The translations under genes were made by a program, and so were the position numbers. A stretch of 64,000 nucleotides of DNA from Torymus aiolomorphi (Eukaryota; Arthropoda; Insecta; Hymenoptera; Torymidae). Each line of letters starts with the position of its first letter. Within the stretch, counting starts at the first letter, position 1. Below, one piece after another: positions 36,087-47,720 of the stretch. The notes beneath the pieces are model-generated. The model worked only from the letters and a program-made list of their open reading frames with translations, made no database searches and was not told the origin of the DNA. The stretch is taken from contig CM070874.1 in assembly GCA_036365515.1 (NCBI GenBank), forward strand, positions 211,972,297-212,036,296, in the 5' to 3' direction.

Positions 36087-36313
36087 TAAGCAGTTCGCCT
36101 GTCCCCCTGAATTCCTATGGGAGTCTTAATATCGCATGCCAATGGTTTCATTGTTACTGTGGCGTCATTGGAGGGTGACATCTAAATGATGGTTGCCATT
36201 TAGTCGGTTTACTATATAGTTATTTGTGGTGCATACAAATTTCATACAATGTCAAGTAGTCTAATTTCTACTTTCACAATTTCTTATCAAGATGACTTAA
36301 AAGTTATTTTATT

Positions 36314-37208
36314 ATAGTGATTTATTGTGAAAACCTTTATTAACTTTTATTGGATGTTTAAATAACTTTCTCCAGTGCAGTTATGCTATTTACTAGTAGT
36401 TTACGTTAAGGGGATGAGCTTGAGCCCTCACTCCCGTATTTTGGATTATTAGTTGATTTATTATAGGGCTTTATTGTTAAAATGTTTATTAGCCTGAATT
36501 GAATGTTTAAATAATTTTTTCCAGTTCAGTTATGTTATTTGCCAGTAGTTAACGTCGAGGGGATTAGTTTAAGCCCTCACTCAAGTATTTCTGATTATTA
36601 GTTGATTTATTATAGGGCTTTATTGTTCAAATGTTTATTAGCCTGAATTGAATGTTTAAATAACTTTTTTCAGTTCAGTTATGTTATTTACCAGTAGTTA
36701 ACGTCGAGGGGATTAGTTTAAGCCCTCACTCAATTATTTCTGATTATTAGTTCATTAATTATAGTGATTTATTGTTAAAATGTTTATTAATCTTTATTAA
36801 TTACTTAGCTAACTTCCGGGAGTGAAATACCTTGTCCCCCTTATAGTTAAAATTGGGGGCAATCGTTTAAGCCGTTTCTGACATTTTTCCGATTGCAAGT
36901 TTATTAATTATAGTGATTTATTGTTAAAATGTTTATTAATCTTTATTAATTAATTAACTAACTTTCGGGCGTGAAATACCTTGTCCCCCTTATAGTTAAA
37001 ATTAGGGGCATTCATTTAAGCCGTCTCTGACATTTTTCCGATTGCAAGTTTATTAATTATAGTGATTTATTGTTAAAAAGTTTATTAACGCTTATTAATC
37101 ATTTAAATAACTTTTGGGCGTGATATGCCTTTTTCCTCTCATAGTTAAAATTAGAAACGATCGTTTAAGCCGTCTCTGACATTTTCCGATTGTAAGCATA
37201 CAGCGTAT
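36314..37208 (+). repeat. Six-unit tandem array with an exact 149 bp period
   Basis: The landmark ATAG(TGA/GGC)TTTATTGT occurs at 36314, 36463, 36612, 36761, 36910 and 37059, always 149 bp apart. Units 1-3 share a GAGCCCTCACTC-type segment; units 4-6 share CCTTGTCCCCCTTATAGTT. The unit length is kept although the sequences have diverged. No coding frame is evident. Confidence 0.9.
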
Positions 37209-39899
37209 GCTTTTATGAGTGGTTACGCAACTCTTCTTCCTATGTAGTTGTTGCAAGCTCGTGTATGCATATGCATGCTGAGCTATACCTCAATGCATTT
37301 GACTGCATTTGTAGTTGTTGCAATGCCGTGCTGCACGTTCCCGAATCGCATTTGGCCTCTCATGCGCTTCCTGTGCTTGCTCGCTAGAGCTAGTAGTGTA
37401 TGGTGTCGGTTTTTTCCTTGAAATTAATATCTTACCTATTCTGTTTTCCCTTATTTCTGAACCCTTCTCTAAATGATTATGTGGCCCATAGGATCCTGTT
37501 CAGATAATTAAATTATGAATTTATTGTTTATTTCTATGACTTACATTAAATTTTAATGAAGATTTTTATGTAGTTTCCAGAGTATTGTTTTTATTATTAT
37601 TATTATTATTATTATTGCTATTATTATTATTATTTTTATTATTATTTTTTTTTTCTTCTTCATTTAACTAGCAGTCCTAGCTACATACGCCTATACCTTC
37701 TCAATCTTAATGTAAGAATCTTTTTTTGGGTTTAAATTTATTCTGTGCCTAATGGAAGGAACTACCATTATTCCCTTCGAACGGTTGAGGTCGGACATCC
37801 CGCATGTTCCCCTTTTCTTATTCCATTACGTAGCCATTCAAAAGCGTAGAATTCGCTCGACCAGTCGGGTTCTTTATTAGTATAACTTCTTATTTTATTC
37901 ATTAGCCGTGCGGAGGTGAGTATGCGCTTTACATTTCTGCTGACGTCCGTCTTAACTTGATTACAAGGCCGTCTACAGTTCGGTTTATGTATATAATACG
38001 CGCGTCGCCTAGTTAGTCTGAAATGATGACTCGTTTGTCCCGAGTCCTCTATTCTTGTTTGTTGGTGCCGTAATCAATCGTGTGTGCCTGCTTACAATTT
38101 TCTAAGGGTTCTGGTGGTAAATTTTAAGCAAATCATTCCAACGATTATTATTATATTATTGATAAATGGTTTTCCTTTTTTTCTTTTGACTATCCCCGTG
38201 CATATTATGAATGCCTAGCGTATACCTCCGGCGCGGGCCTATGATTTCCTTGTATAACAAGTCTGTCACTTTAAATTTATATATCTTAAAACTTTCTCAT
38301 GGGTTTGTCGATCAATAAAAGCAATTCGCCATCCCTTGCCTATGCTGAACGCGGATTTTTTTTTTTTTTGATAAATAAGTAGGCGTGCGGTTCACTTCAT
38401 AACGCGCGTTTTATCGTATATGCTTTAGTGTGTCCCACTATAGCCCTGACGCGTCGTGGGAGAGATACCGCAAGCAAGCTGGCGTTTCCCGCTCCACTTC
38501 ACGCAACCGTTGGGATCAAAGTTGCATAGCGTTGAGATACGACTTGCGCCATTGCATTTCTTTATTCATGCAGCCGATTGAGGGCTACTTCACACCTAAT
38601 TTTTGCCAAGGTCCGTAACTCACATATACGGCTCCCATTTGTCGTGTCCCCGCCGCGACTCCACTCCATAAGCGTACTTTCTCCCTTTACGAGTACTCGA
38701 GTCGCTAGTTCGATACAATACAAGGGAGCTGACCTTCGAAAGGTCAGGGAGATGGCGCGTGCGGGAACCGACGATTGGGCCATCGCTCTGTGTCTGCGGT
38801 GAGGTAGGGTGCTTGCACCTGCTTCTTTATACGTTGTACGTGTAGGTTTTAGCGAATTCAGCCCGACTACTCAGTTTTAATGCGTGACTCATACGTCTAT
38901 TTATATTTACGATTAAGAGGTAAATTGCTTTTCTCGCTTGCTACCATGGAATTTGATGAGTTTATTTCTATTTCTTTTCTTGTTTTCTAAAATCGGGAAT
39001 CATATTTCCGCGCCGTAACCTAAACTTTAGCCTCTTGCCTCCACGTTTGTATCTCGTTAGAATCATTTGCTTGTGAGTGTGAGTGGTGATGTTATTACTG
39101 TAATAACCAGATCGGTCATGACGAAAACGTATTCCAACTTTTTCAGCGTGCTTCTTTTTCCCAACTAATTTCGATGTTTACAATTATTATGTTATTCTAG
39201 CGATACTCACTGCTGAATTAAAGATATTTATTATTACTTATTTAAAGAACTGTATGTTTGACGTATCTTTGCACGCGTGATGTGCTTTTTTTCTCGTCTT
39301 GGGCGCGCGAACTCCCCGCGATTGGGCCTGTTTTTTTTTTTTTTCTTTAGAAGAACATACGAGATATCGAGCTTTACCTGCGCGGCGTCTCAGGAGCCGC
39401 GGAAAAAAGAAAAAAATATTATATTCCCCCCGCCTTTGTTTTTTTTTTTTTTTTTTTTAGCGTTTGCTATGCTCGCCTGTCGTGTGAGGGGCCGCGATGA
39501 ATTTGCGCGAACAACTCTCCTCTTCTGAAATCTTATTTATTCGTTTATTTAAAGATTCGTAACTTTTTCGATTTCGTATGTACGACTCGCAATTGATCCC
39601 CTTTTCTTATTTTAGCGTTATGTCTGCTATGATTAATTTCCACGATTTCGCACGGTCTTGCATATTCCGTCTCTATTTGGCGAAGTCTCGCTTTCTTTCC
39701 GAGATATTCCATTTTTCCTCTCCCCGAGGAAATGGTGAGTGCTTTACCATTGATCGTAGTAAAACTTAAATTCGTATGTGACTTGGGTCAATTTCATTGC
39801 AGTGAAAGTTCTTAATTGTGCTAGTGTGTATGTACCGTCCATACTGTACCTATCCTACCTTAGCTCCTCCTTTTCTCGTTCTGGTTTCCTTTTTCGTTT
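37209..39899. other. Unassigned non-coding stretch
   Basis: Mixed composition, no long open frame and no recognisable domain. It contains an imperfect (ATT)n microsatellite at about 37588-37650, T-runs at about 39331-39345 and 39438-39458, and a small hairpin at 38729-38747 (CTGACCTT/AAGGTCAG). It occupies the place where pol of the surrounding LTR element would be expected. Confidence 0.5.
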
Positions 39900-39904
39900 T
39901 TCTT

Positions 39905-40180
39905 TTCTTTGTCCCGTTGTAACTCAGAGGCCGCCGTGTGTGTTTGCCTCTCTGATACGACTCAGAGGTTTTAGGACATGCTTGACTTTTCTTATATTTT
40001 GTTTCGCAGCTCAGATGCCGTTGCGCGTGTTCGCATTGTAGATACGACTCAGAGGCTTTGGGGCGTGTTTGACCTTTCCCTTGTTCCTGTTTTCTTTCGC
40101 AGCTCAGAGGCCGTTGCGCGTGTTCGCATCTCTGATACGACTCAGAAGCTTTGGCGCGTGTCCGACTTTTACAGGTAATC
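39905..40180 (+). repeat. Three-copy ~90 bp tandem repeat
   Basis: CTCAGA(G/T)GCCG recurs at about 39924, 40010 and 40102 (spacing about 86-92 bp). Each is followed by a GTGTTCGCAT- or GTTTGCCTC-like segment, ACGACTCAGAGG and TTTGG(G)CGTG. Short coding-looking frames on both strands come from the repeat. Confidence 0.75.
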
Positions 40181-40549
40181 CAAATGTATGCGGCCATTCG
40201 CTAGTTAATCATTTGATGGTTTAATTTCTTTATCATCGAGATCCATAAGTGTTTCTGGATCTATAGCCTTGAATATCCTCAGGGCTCTATCTTTATCTTT
40301 TTGTATCTTGGTTATGGCCCTTAGTATATTGGCGAGTTTAAGTTATGCTCTCATTAATATTCATTGTTAATATTCATTCAACTTTTCGTTTTTTTTTCTC
40401 GTGCGACCTCGTATGGTTCCAACGTGATGGTGGACAACTTCTTGTTTTTTTTTCGGCTTTCGAAGTCTCACAAGCAGAGTTTACGTGACCTTCATATTTG
40501 GATAGCAAGTCCTGTTCAAGGAATTAATCTGTTTTTACGGAGATTTCAT

Positions 40550-40692
40550 CATACGAAGAATTCGTACGAAGAATTCGTACGAAGAATTCGTACGAAGAAT
40601 TCGTACGAAGAATTCGTACGAAGAATTCGTACGAAGAATTCGTACGAAGAATTCGTACGAAGAATTCGTACGAAGAATTCATACGAAGAATT
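40550..40692 (+). repeat. 13 bp tandem array (TACGAAGAATTCG) with an EcoRI site per unit
   Basis: About 11 near-perfect units of TACGAAGAATTCG, each containing GAATTC. Both strands stay open through the array with a 13-residue repeat, because 13 bp cycles through all frames; this is not evidence of coding. A hairpin follows directly. Confidence 0.95.
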
Positions 40693-40721
40693 GGTAGCAC
40701 ATGAGTGCTACGAATTCTTCG
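40684..40721. other. 17 bp hairpin capping the 13 bp array
   Basis: CGAAGAATTGGTAGCAC (40684-40700), a four-base loop ATGA, then GTGCTACGAATTCTTCG (40705-40721), which is the reverse complement with one mismatch. The stem is built from the array unit itself. Confidence 0.85.
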
Positions 40722-40928
40722 CATAGCAGGCAGCACAATTCTGTACGAATCGTTTTAGGCATCCAGCATTTCTCTGGCAAGCATCTCCTCTTTTGTGGTT
40801 GGCAGGTGTATGGAAATCTAGCACTCTAGTTGGGATAATCTTATAGTATGTTTGGGTCTACTCGCGGTTACCTCTTCCTTACAGTCCTAAGTCCTGCAGG
40901 ACTCTAGTACCGGACATCCTAAGAGTTT
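40722..40928 (-). other. Gag/pol junction remnant, unassigned
   Basis: This lies downstream of gag on the sense (minus) strand. The sequence just before it (about 40928-41146) reads in a shifted frame as an asparagine/arginine-rich tail that ends at about 40928. No protease or RT motif follows before the hairpin and the 13 bp array begin. Confidence 0.4.
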
Positions 40929-41146
40929 AAATGACCAATCACATTCTTATTATTTGTCTCGTTATTGTGGTTATATCTTGCATTATCTCGGCGATCACCA
41001 TTGCGCCAATCACTCCTAAGATTCCTTCTATAATGATGCGGCTGGTATTTACCGTTATTGAATCCACCCTCCGGATGAGTGCTATATCTTCGATCACCTT
41101 CACGACCTTGGTTATTGTTTCGCTGATAGCGATTAAGACGATCGTC

Positions 41147-42852
41147 TCAGACATTTCCATTATAATAAGGTCGATAGCGTGTAGTGCGGTTTCCACTGAT
41201 TCGGTAATCCAATCTCCGATAGCGGTAAGGTCGCCATTCGTAGTTTCTTGTATATTGCCTATCCGCGTCAGGCGGATCTTTCTGCGATTTCACGTTTATA
41301 GATTGCGCGGTATATACTACTGCGGGATGCGATAACGCGATAACCTCTCTCATTGGGTAGGTGGTATATAACACTTGCGGTGGCGGCGGTCGCGATGGTA
41401 TTCCTCCCAGTTTGTCCAAATTCCCTAAGGTGACTTCCGCGTTCTTCAGGCTCCTTCGTAGGGCGTAACAATCACCATATTGATGTCCCTTCTTTTGGCA
41501 GAAGATGCAAAATTTTGTCTCCGCGTCCCTATAGTGGCACCTACCCTCGGGGTGATTATCCATGCCGCATAGACTGCAGCGATCCCTGGCGGGGGCCCTC
41601 CTAATCGTGGCCTGCAGATTATCGTCTTTTAGTTTAGCGTATTTTTCCATAAGTTCGGTTAGAATACCTTCGGCGGAGGTGGGGCCTGCCTGCGCTCCCA
41701 CGCGTCGTGCCCCGGTTCTCTGTTCAACTCTTACGGCTTCTGTTATCGCCTCTACCAGGGTTTTGGGATTCGCGGCCCTTACTTGGTGTTGCAGATCCTC
41801 TTCAAGACCGTACAGAAACTGATCGAGAGCTTCCGAGTCACCCCTGTTTTTGTAAGTTAGTTTCTCGAAATCTTGTAGGGATCTATCGGCATCGTAGGTA
41901 TTCAGTAGACGATTCAGCAAGATTTCTACGCGCTCTCCATAACTTCCGACGCTTTCCCGTTTCTCTTGTTTGATAACCTTAAGTTCGGCGAGTAATCTGT
42001 CGGCGCCTCCAGCGTGCGTGTACCTCATTGTAATATCTTCGAGTATTTTTTCGACCGATGTAAAACGGTTCATACGGCACATATAACCATCCGCAGCTCG
42101 TCCGCGAAACTTGGAGGCTAACGCGCTCATCAACCAGCATTCTGCTGACGGGCCAAATTCGTTGAGTACATTGCGCACAACGCGGCAAAAGAATGCCACC
42201 GAGTCAGGGTGCCGTCGAACGGAGGAATCGTGTTCATAGCCTGTTGCAGTGAAAATGTCCACACCGCGTCTCTCGGCCGGGACACGCGCGGGTGTGGCGG
42301 TGGGAGGTCGATGGACTCGGGCAGTGGCTCGGCGAGGGGCTGATGCATCGGTATATAGCCTGCCCCGGGGCCTGGAAGCTCTGTTTTTAATTGTGACTCT
42401 ATATTTGTTAATCCGCTAGCCCTTTTGGCGTGCGCGAGGAAATGATTGTAACCCGACAGTCTTCTCGCCTTAAATTCTGGTATTTGGTCAGGCGTTACCC
42501 ACTTCGGTATGTAGTCATTGGGTGCTTCTGTGGCTGTGTGCGGAGCACAGAGTAAGCCGCGATCCACGCTCGAGGCGTTGGGCGCTGCCGGAAGTCCCCC
42601 ATTATTAAGTTCACTTTTCCCGGGCGACGCCCTCCCGGTGGAGTACGTCGCCTGCAATAGTTCTCTTGACGGGTTCGGGGATTTCGATTGCGTTTTTGGT
42701 AATTTTTGTAATCTGGCCGCGAGTTCTTCTCTATAGTTCGTAATAATTTGTACCTCGTCGATCCCCAGATCTCCGGCCCCCACAGATAAAACGTGATCGA
42801 GCTTCCGACTCGCGATTTCCAAAGCCTCGGGAGAGGATAGAGCTATTGCCAT
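41147..42852 (-). pseudogene. Gypsy-type gag with two CCHC zinc knuckles, frameshifted
   Basis: The N-terminal frame (42852-42130) holds a helical start, a proline-rich linker and the gag-typical QQAMNTIPPFDGTLTRWHSF segment. The frame is open upstream to about 42975 without an ATG. Homology switches frame at about 42190 into 42262-41147, where the capsid-like region continues (FFCRVVRNVLNEFGPSAECW, about residues 24-43 of that frame). Two perfect CX2CX4HX4C knuckles follow at residues 229-242 (CSLCGMDNHPEGRC) and 252-265 (CIFCQKKGHQYGDC). Gag assembles the particle and the knuckles bind RNA. A further shift near 41150 leads into an N/R-rich tail. At least one frameshift breaks this copy. Confidence 0.82.
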
Positions 42853-43344
42853 GTCGGCACAGGCGAGAGCACCATCAATGTCGGCCTCCAGCTGATCCGT
42901 CGTTCGAAACCCGGGGGTTCGAGGGCGTGCCCCTAAGCATCGCGTTAGTTCTACGTCGGGATCGAATCCGGCGGCTTCATTTTACCAAGCGGGGTCAAGG
43001 CTATATTCTTCGTTATTCCTCATGTTTCGACGCGACAAGAGTTTCTTAAACATGATAGATTTAAAGTGTTCCGCGAACCAACATCACTCAGTATTCACGG
43101 CCCGTAATTTTACCTTCATTTAACTCGCTCCTTATTGGTCACGTGATTCCCCACGAGAGACAGGGTGCAATAATTGGGTATTAAAAGTTTCACTTACCCT
43201 TGTAGGCAGACCACAATAAGGATGATGGAGACGTGTAACATCCTTCATTCCTGTCAAGCATTGAGTGGCACGTATTCGGTTCGTACTTCGCGATTTTACT
43301 CAGATGTATTTCTAACGAACACCCCACACCTAGCACCAGAAAAT
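42853..43344 (-). other. 5' leader of the LTR element, with possible PBS
   Basis: On the sense strand the LTR end (GTAACA) is followed by ATTTTC and then TGGTGCTAGGTGTGGGG (about 43322-43338). A TGG-initial stretch a few bases after the LTR is where a primer-binding site belongs; I could not name the tRNA. The rest, to the gag start, has no clear features. Confidence 0.45.
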
Positions 43345-43860
43345 TGTTACGTGTGAGCCTATCTCGGTTCACGCACGTACGAAGGGTTCTGAGGTGTTCG
43401 TGTCGTTCCAAGCCGAGACTCGAAACGATGCAGTGAAATACAACTAGAGTTAAAGTATACTTGAGTTATTTATTAAAATATTTATAGGCGCGAGAGAAAT
43501 AATCCTAACACGCGTTCGCGATGCAACCGATCGACGTCCTCTCGTGAATTCGTTATCCGCTTGTCCTTGTCCCTCGTACCTCGCTTCCGTCCTCTCTCTG
43601 ACCCCGCTTTTGTTTTCTTTCTTTCTGTCTTCTGGATGTGCTTCCCTTGGTTTTTATATCTCTGTCTCGGGGATTGTAAGTGGGGGATCATTGCTCATCG
43701 GCTGTTCGTTTTTCCCCCTAATTCGACGTCCAGATCTCGTGCCGGTGATTCAGTGCCTCGCGGATTCGTTGTTCTGCTGACTGGAATTGGTTGATTTCTT
43801 GGCATTGGTTATTTCTGACCAGGAGTTTGTGTTGGGTGACGTGTCTTCGTTCTTCGAGAG
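43345..43860 (-). repeat. LTR, right copy (5' LTR), truncated, 516 bp
   Basis: Aligns to the left LTR from TGTTACGTG but lacks about 45 bp internally (near 43795) and stops at CTTCGAGAG, missing the last ~70 bp including the terminal CA. It then joins B-oriented satellite (CAAAAACTACTTT...) through a GAG/AGAG microhomology. Confidence 0.85.
43649..43658 (-). promoter_or_regulatory. TATA box of the right (5') LTR
   Basis: TATAAAAACC on the minus strand, conserved with the other two LTR copies. It would drive gag transcription. Confidence 0.65.
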
Positions 43861-45764
43861 CAAAAACTACTTTGAATCATGGTTTTCCCTGTTTTTTGCA
43901 GGATTTCACGCACTTTTCATAATATACTAGGAAAATATTCGTTAAAACAGGCATTTTCCACCATATTCTAGGAAAATATTTGTAAAAACAGTCGTTTCTA
44001 TCAAAAACTTACGTTATTTTGAGAAAAACAACGAGCCAAATCGAAGTTTCCTGCGTTTGAATACAAAAAGTACAGAAAATAATTTTTTTCCCTGATTTTG
44101 CAGAATTACACGCACTTTTCACCATACACTAGGTCAGTATTGGTAAAAACAGGCATATTTAGTATAAAACATATTTTCCAGCTTATCAAGAGCAAAAAGT
44201 ACTTTAAATCATTGTTTTCCCGGTTTTTTGCAGGATTCCACGCACTTGTCACAATATACTAGAAAAATATATGAAAAAACAGGCATTTTTCACCATATAT
44301 TAGCAAAATATTGGTAAAAACGAGTAATTCTAGCATAAGCCTACGTTATTTTGAGATAAACAACGAACCAAATCAAAATTTCCTGCGTTTGAATAACAAA
44401 AATAATTGAAAATCATTTTTTCCCTGCTTTTTGGAGGATACCACGCAGTTTTCACCACATACTAGGAAAATATAGGTAAAAAAAGGCATTTTTCACCATA
44501 TATTAGGAAAATTTTAGAATAAACAGGCATATTTAGTATAAAACTTATATTCCAGCTCATTAAGAGCAAAAAGTACTTTAAATCATGGTTTTCCCTGTTT
44601 TTTGCAGGAATCCACGCACTTTTCATAATATACTAAGAAATTATTTGTAAAAACAGGCATTTCTATCATAAACCTAGGATATTTTGACAAAAACAATGAA
44701 CCAAATCGAAATTTCTGGCGGTTGAATAACAAAAATAACTGAAAATCATTTTTTTTCCTGCTTTTTGCAGGATTCCACACACGTTTCACCATAAACTAGG
44801 TAAATATTGGTAAAAACAGGCATATTTAGTATACAACTTATATTCCAGCTCATTCAGAGCAAAAAGTACTTTAATCATGGTTTTCCCTGTTTTATGCAGG
44901 ATTCCACGCACTTCTCACCATATACTAGTAAAATATAGGTTAAAACAGGCATTTCTCATTATATATAGGTAAAATATTGGTTAAAACAAGCATTTCTAGG
45001 AAAGACCTACGTTATTTTGAGAAAAACAACAAACCAAGTCCAAATTTCCTGTGTTTCAATACCAAAAAATACTTTAAATCATGACCCAATAACCCAATAA
45101 CCCATGACTGGGAACCGATAGCTCAATAATCCAACAATGGTTTTACCTGTTTTTTGCAGGATTCCACGCACTTGTCATCATATGCTAGGAAAATATTGGT
45201 AGAAACAGGATTTTTTCACCATATAATAGGAAAATATTGGTAAAATCCGGCATTTCTAGCGTAAAACAATGATCCAAACTCATATATCCTGCCTTTGACG
45301 AGCAAACATATCTGAAAATCGTGGTTTCTCGCTGTTTTACGCATGATCCCACGCACTTTTCACCATATATTCGGAAAATATTGGTAAAAGCATGCATATG
45401 TAGTATAAAACTACGTTATTTTTAGAAAAATAATGGTGCAAATCCATTTTTCCAGCCCATTCAGAGCAAAAATAACTGAAAATGATGGTTCTCGCTGTTT
45501 TTTGCAGGATTCAACGCACTTTTCGCAAAATGCTAGTTAAATATTGGTAAAAACAGGTATTTTTCACCATATATTAGGGAATAATTGGTAAAAAGAGGCT
45601 TTTCTAGCATAAACCTACGTTATTTTGAGAAAAACAACAAACCAAATCTAAATTTCCTGCGTTTGAATACCAAAAAGTATTTTAAATCATGACCCAATAA
45701 CTCAATAACCCAATAACTCAAAAACCCAACAATGGTTTTCCGTCTTTTTTTTTATGTTCCCTCT
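43861..45764 (-). repeat. Main satellite block 5, orientation B
   Basis: Monomers of the GGATTCCACGCACTTTTCACC (reverse) subtype. Two monomers, 608 bp apart, carry a foreign (CCCAATAA)-like insert at about 45083-45135 and 45691-45733. The block ends against the 44 bp satellite. Confidence 0.92.
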
Positions 45765-47720
45765 TAACCAGTTAATAAGGGGCCACAATGATTCAGCTAA
45801 AATGCTCCATCAGTCTTTCCAATGGCGGCACAATGACAGATCAATAATGCCCCAATAGCCATTTAAAAGTGCGGCACAATGACTCAGTAAAGATACTCCA
45901 CCAGCCATACAAAGGGGAGGGACAATGCCCGCAAAAATGCCTACATAGCCTGTCAGACGGGGGGCACCATTGTGCTCCCTCATTGGGCTCTACAAAAATG
46001 CTCCAGCAGCCATTTAAACGGGCGGGACAATAGCAAAAATAACAAAAAGAATTTCAAACGGGGGGCACAATGACAGCAAATATGCCAAAATACCCAGTTA
46101 ATTGACTGGCACAATGACACAGCAAAAATACCAAATAGCCAGTCAAACGGGAGGGGGGGGGGGCACAATCACTCAGCAAAAATACCATATAGCCAGTCAA
46201 TCCGGGGGCGCAATGATTCAGCTAAAATGCTCCATGAGCCATGCAAGAGGGGGTGGGCACAACGACAGCAAAAATGCCACAATAGCCAGTCAATTGACTG
46301 GCACAATGAGTCATCAAAAATACCAAATACCCAGTCAATCAGGGGGCACAATGACTCAGCTGAAATGCTCCGGCAGCCATTCAAATGGCAGCACAATGTC
46401 TTACAATAATGCGCCATTAGGCATTTAAATGTGAGGCACAATGGCTCAGCAAAAATGATCCAGCAGCCATGCAAACGGGAGACACAATGACAGCAAAAAG
46501 ACCAAATAGCCAGTCAAACGGGGGGCACAATGGCTCAGCAAAAATACCAAAAGCCAGTCAATCCGGGGGCACAATGACTCAGCTAAAATGCTCCAGTAGC
46601 CATGCAGAGGAGAGGTACAATGACAGCAAAAATACCAGATACCCAGTCGATCGGGAGGCACAATGACTCAGCAAAAATACCAAATACCCAGTCGATTGAA
46701 CGGCACAATGTCTCAGCAAAAAGACTGAATACCCAGCCTTTTGAGTGGCAAAATAAATGGCTCAGCGAAAAGACAAAATAAACAGTCAATGAAGAGGCAC
46801 ATTGACTCAGCAAAAATACCAAATAGCCAGTCAATCGGGGCGCACAATGTCTCAGCAGAAATACCAAATAGCCAGTGAATAAGGAGGCACAATGACTCAG
46901 CTAAAATGCTCCAGCAGCCATGCAAAGGGGTGGCACAATGACAGTAAAAATACCAGATACCCAGTCGACCGGGAGGTACAATGACAGCAAAAATGCCACA
47001 ATAGCCTGTCAATTGTCTGGCACAATGACTCAGCAAAAATAACAAATGCCAAGTTGATTGAACGGCACAATAACTCAGAAAAAAGACCAAATACCCAGAC
47101 TTTTGTCTGGCACAATGGCTCAGCAAAAAGACCAAATAAACAGTCAATCAGGGGGCACAATGACTCAGCAACAATACCAAATAGCCAGTCAATCGGGGCG
47201 CACAATGTCTCAGCAGAAATACCAAATAGCCAGTGAATAAGGGGGCACAATGACTCAGCTAAAATGCTCCAGCAGCCATGCAAAGGGGTGGCACAATGAC
47301 GGTAAAAATACCAGATACCCAGTCGATCGGGAGGTACAATGACAGCAAAAATGCCACAATAGCCTGTCACTTGACTAGCACAATGACTCAGCAAAAATAC
47401 CAAATGCCAAGTCGATTGAACAGCACAATAACTCAGCAAAAAGACCAAATACCCAGTCTTTTGTCTGGCATAATGGCTCAGCAAAAAGACCAAATAAACA
47501 GTCAATCAGGGGGCACAATGACTCAGCAAAAATACCAAATAGCCAGTCAATCGGGGGCACAATGACTCAGCTAAAATGCTCCATCAGCCATTTAAAAGTG
47601 CAGCACAATGTCTCAGCAAAAATGCTCCGGCAGCCATGCAAAGGGGAGGCACAATGACTGCAAAAGTACCAGATAACAAGTCAATCGGGGGGCACAATGA
47701 CTCAGCAAAAATACCTAATA

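Larger units (their letters stand above)
34985..36313. other. Internal region next to the left LTR, largely unassigned
   Basis: No recognisable pol motif. There is a possible env-like remnant on the minus strand (35408-35860, separate entry) and a PBS-like 13-mer at 36074. No convincing polypurine tract is seen directly next to the left LTR, suggesting that the LTR junction here is rearranged. Confidence 0.5.
34383..43860 (-). mobile_element. Rearranged LTR retrotransposon (Gypsy-like), minus strand, pol missing
   Basis: Two direct LTR copies (34383-34984 and 43345-43860) enclose a leader (42853-43344), a broken gag (42852-41147) and, near the left LTR, a possible env-like remnant. The sense strand is minus: TATA box, poly(A) signal and gag all read that way. 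There is no reverse transcriptase, RNase H or integrase motif between 35000 and 41147; that space holds unassigned DNA and three local tandem arrays. The satellite on the left flank is in orientation A and on the right flank in orientation B, so this is not a simple insertion. Confidence 0.72.

Noticed and set aside
36072..36100. tRNA gene or tRNA-derived SINE start (TGGCGCAGTCGGTAAGC resembles a box A)
   Set aside because: No box B and no cloverleaf can be drawn downstream; the PBS-like explanation is simpler, though also weak.
40364..40736. Repetitive protein frames on both strands over the 13 bp array
   Set aside because: A 13 bp unit without internal stops is open in all frames; the 13-residue peptide repeat follows from that.
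46583..47505. Long frames (up to 202 codons) in the 44 bp satellite
   Set aside because: Purely repeat-derived; equally long frames exist on the opposite strand, and the frames break wherever unit length changes.
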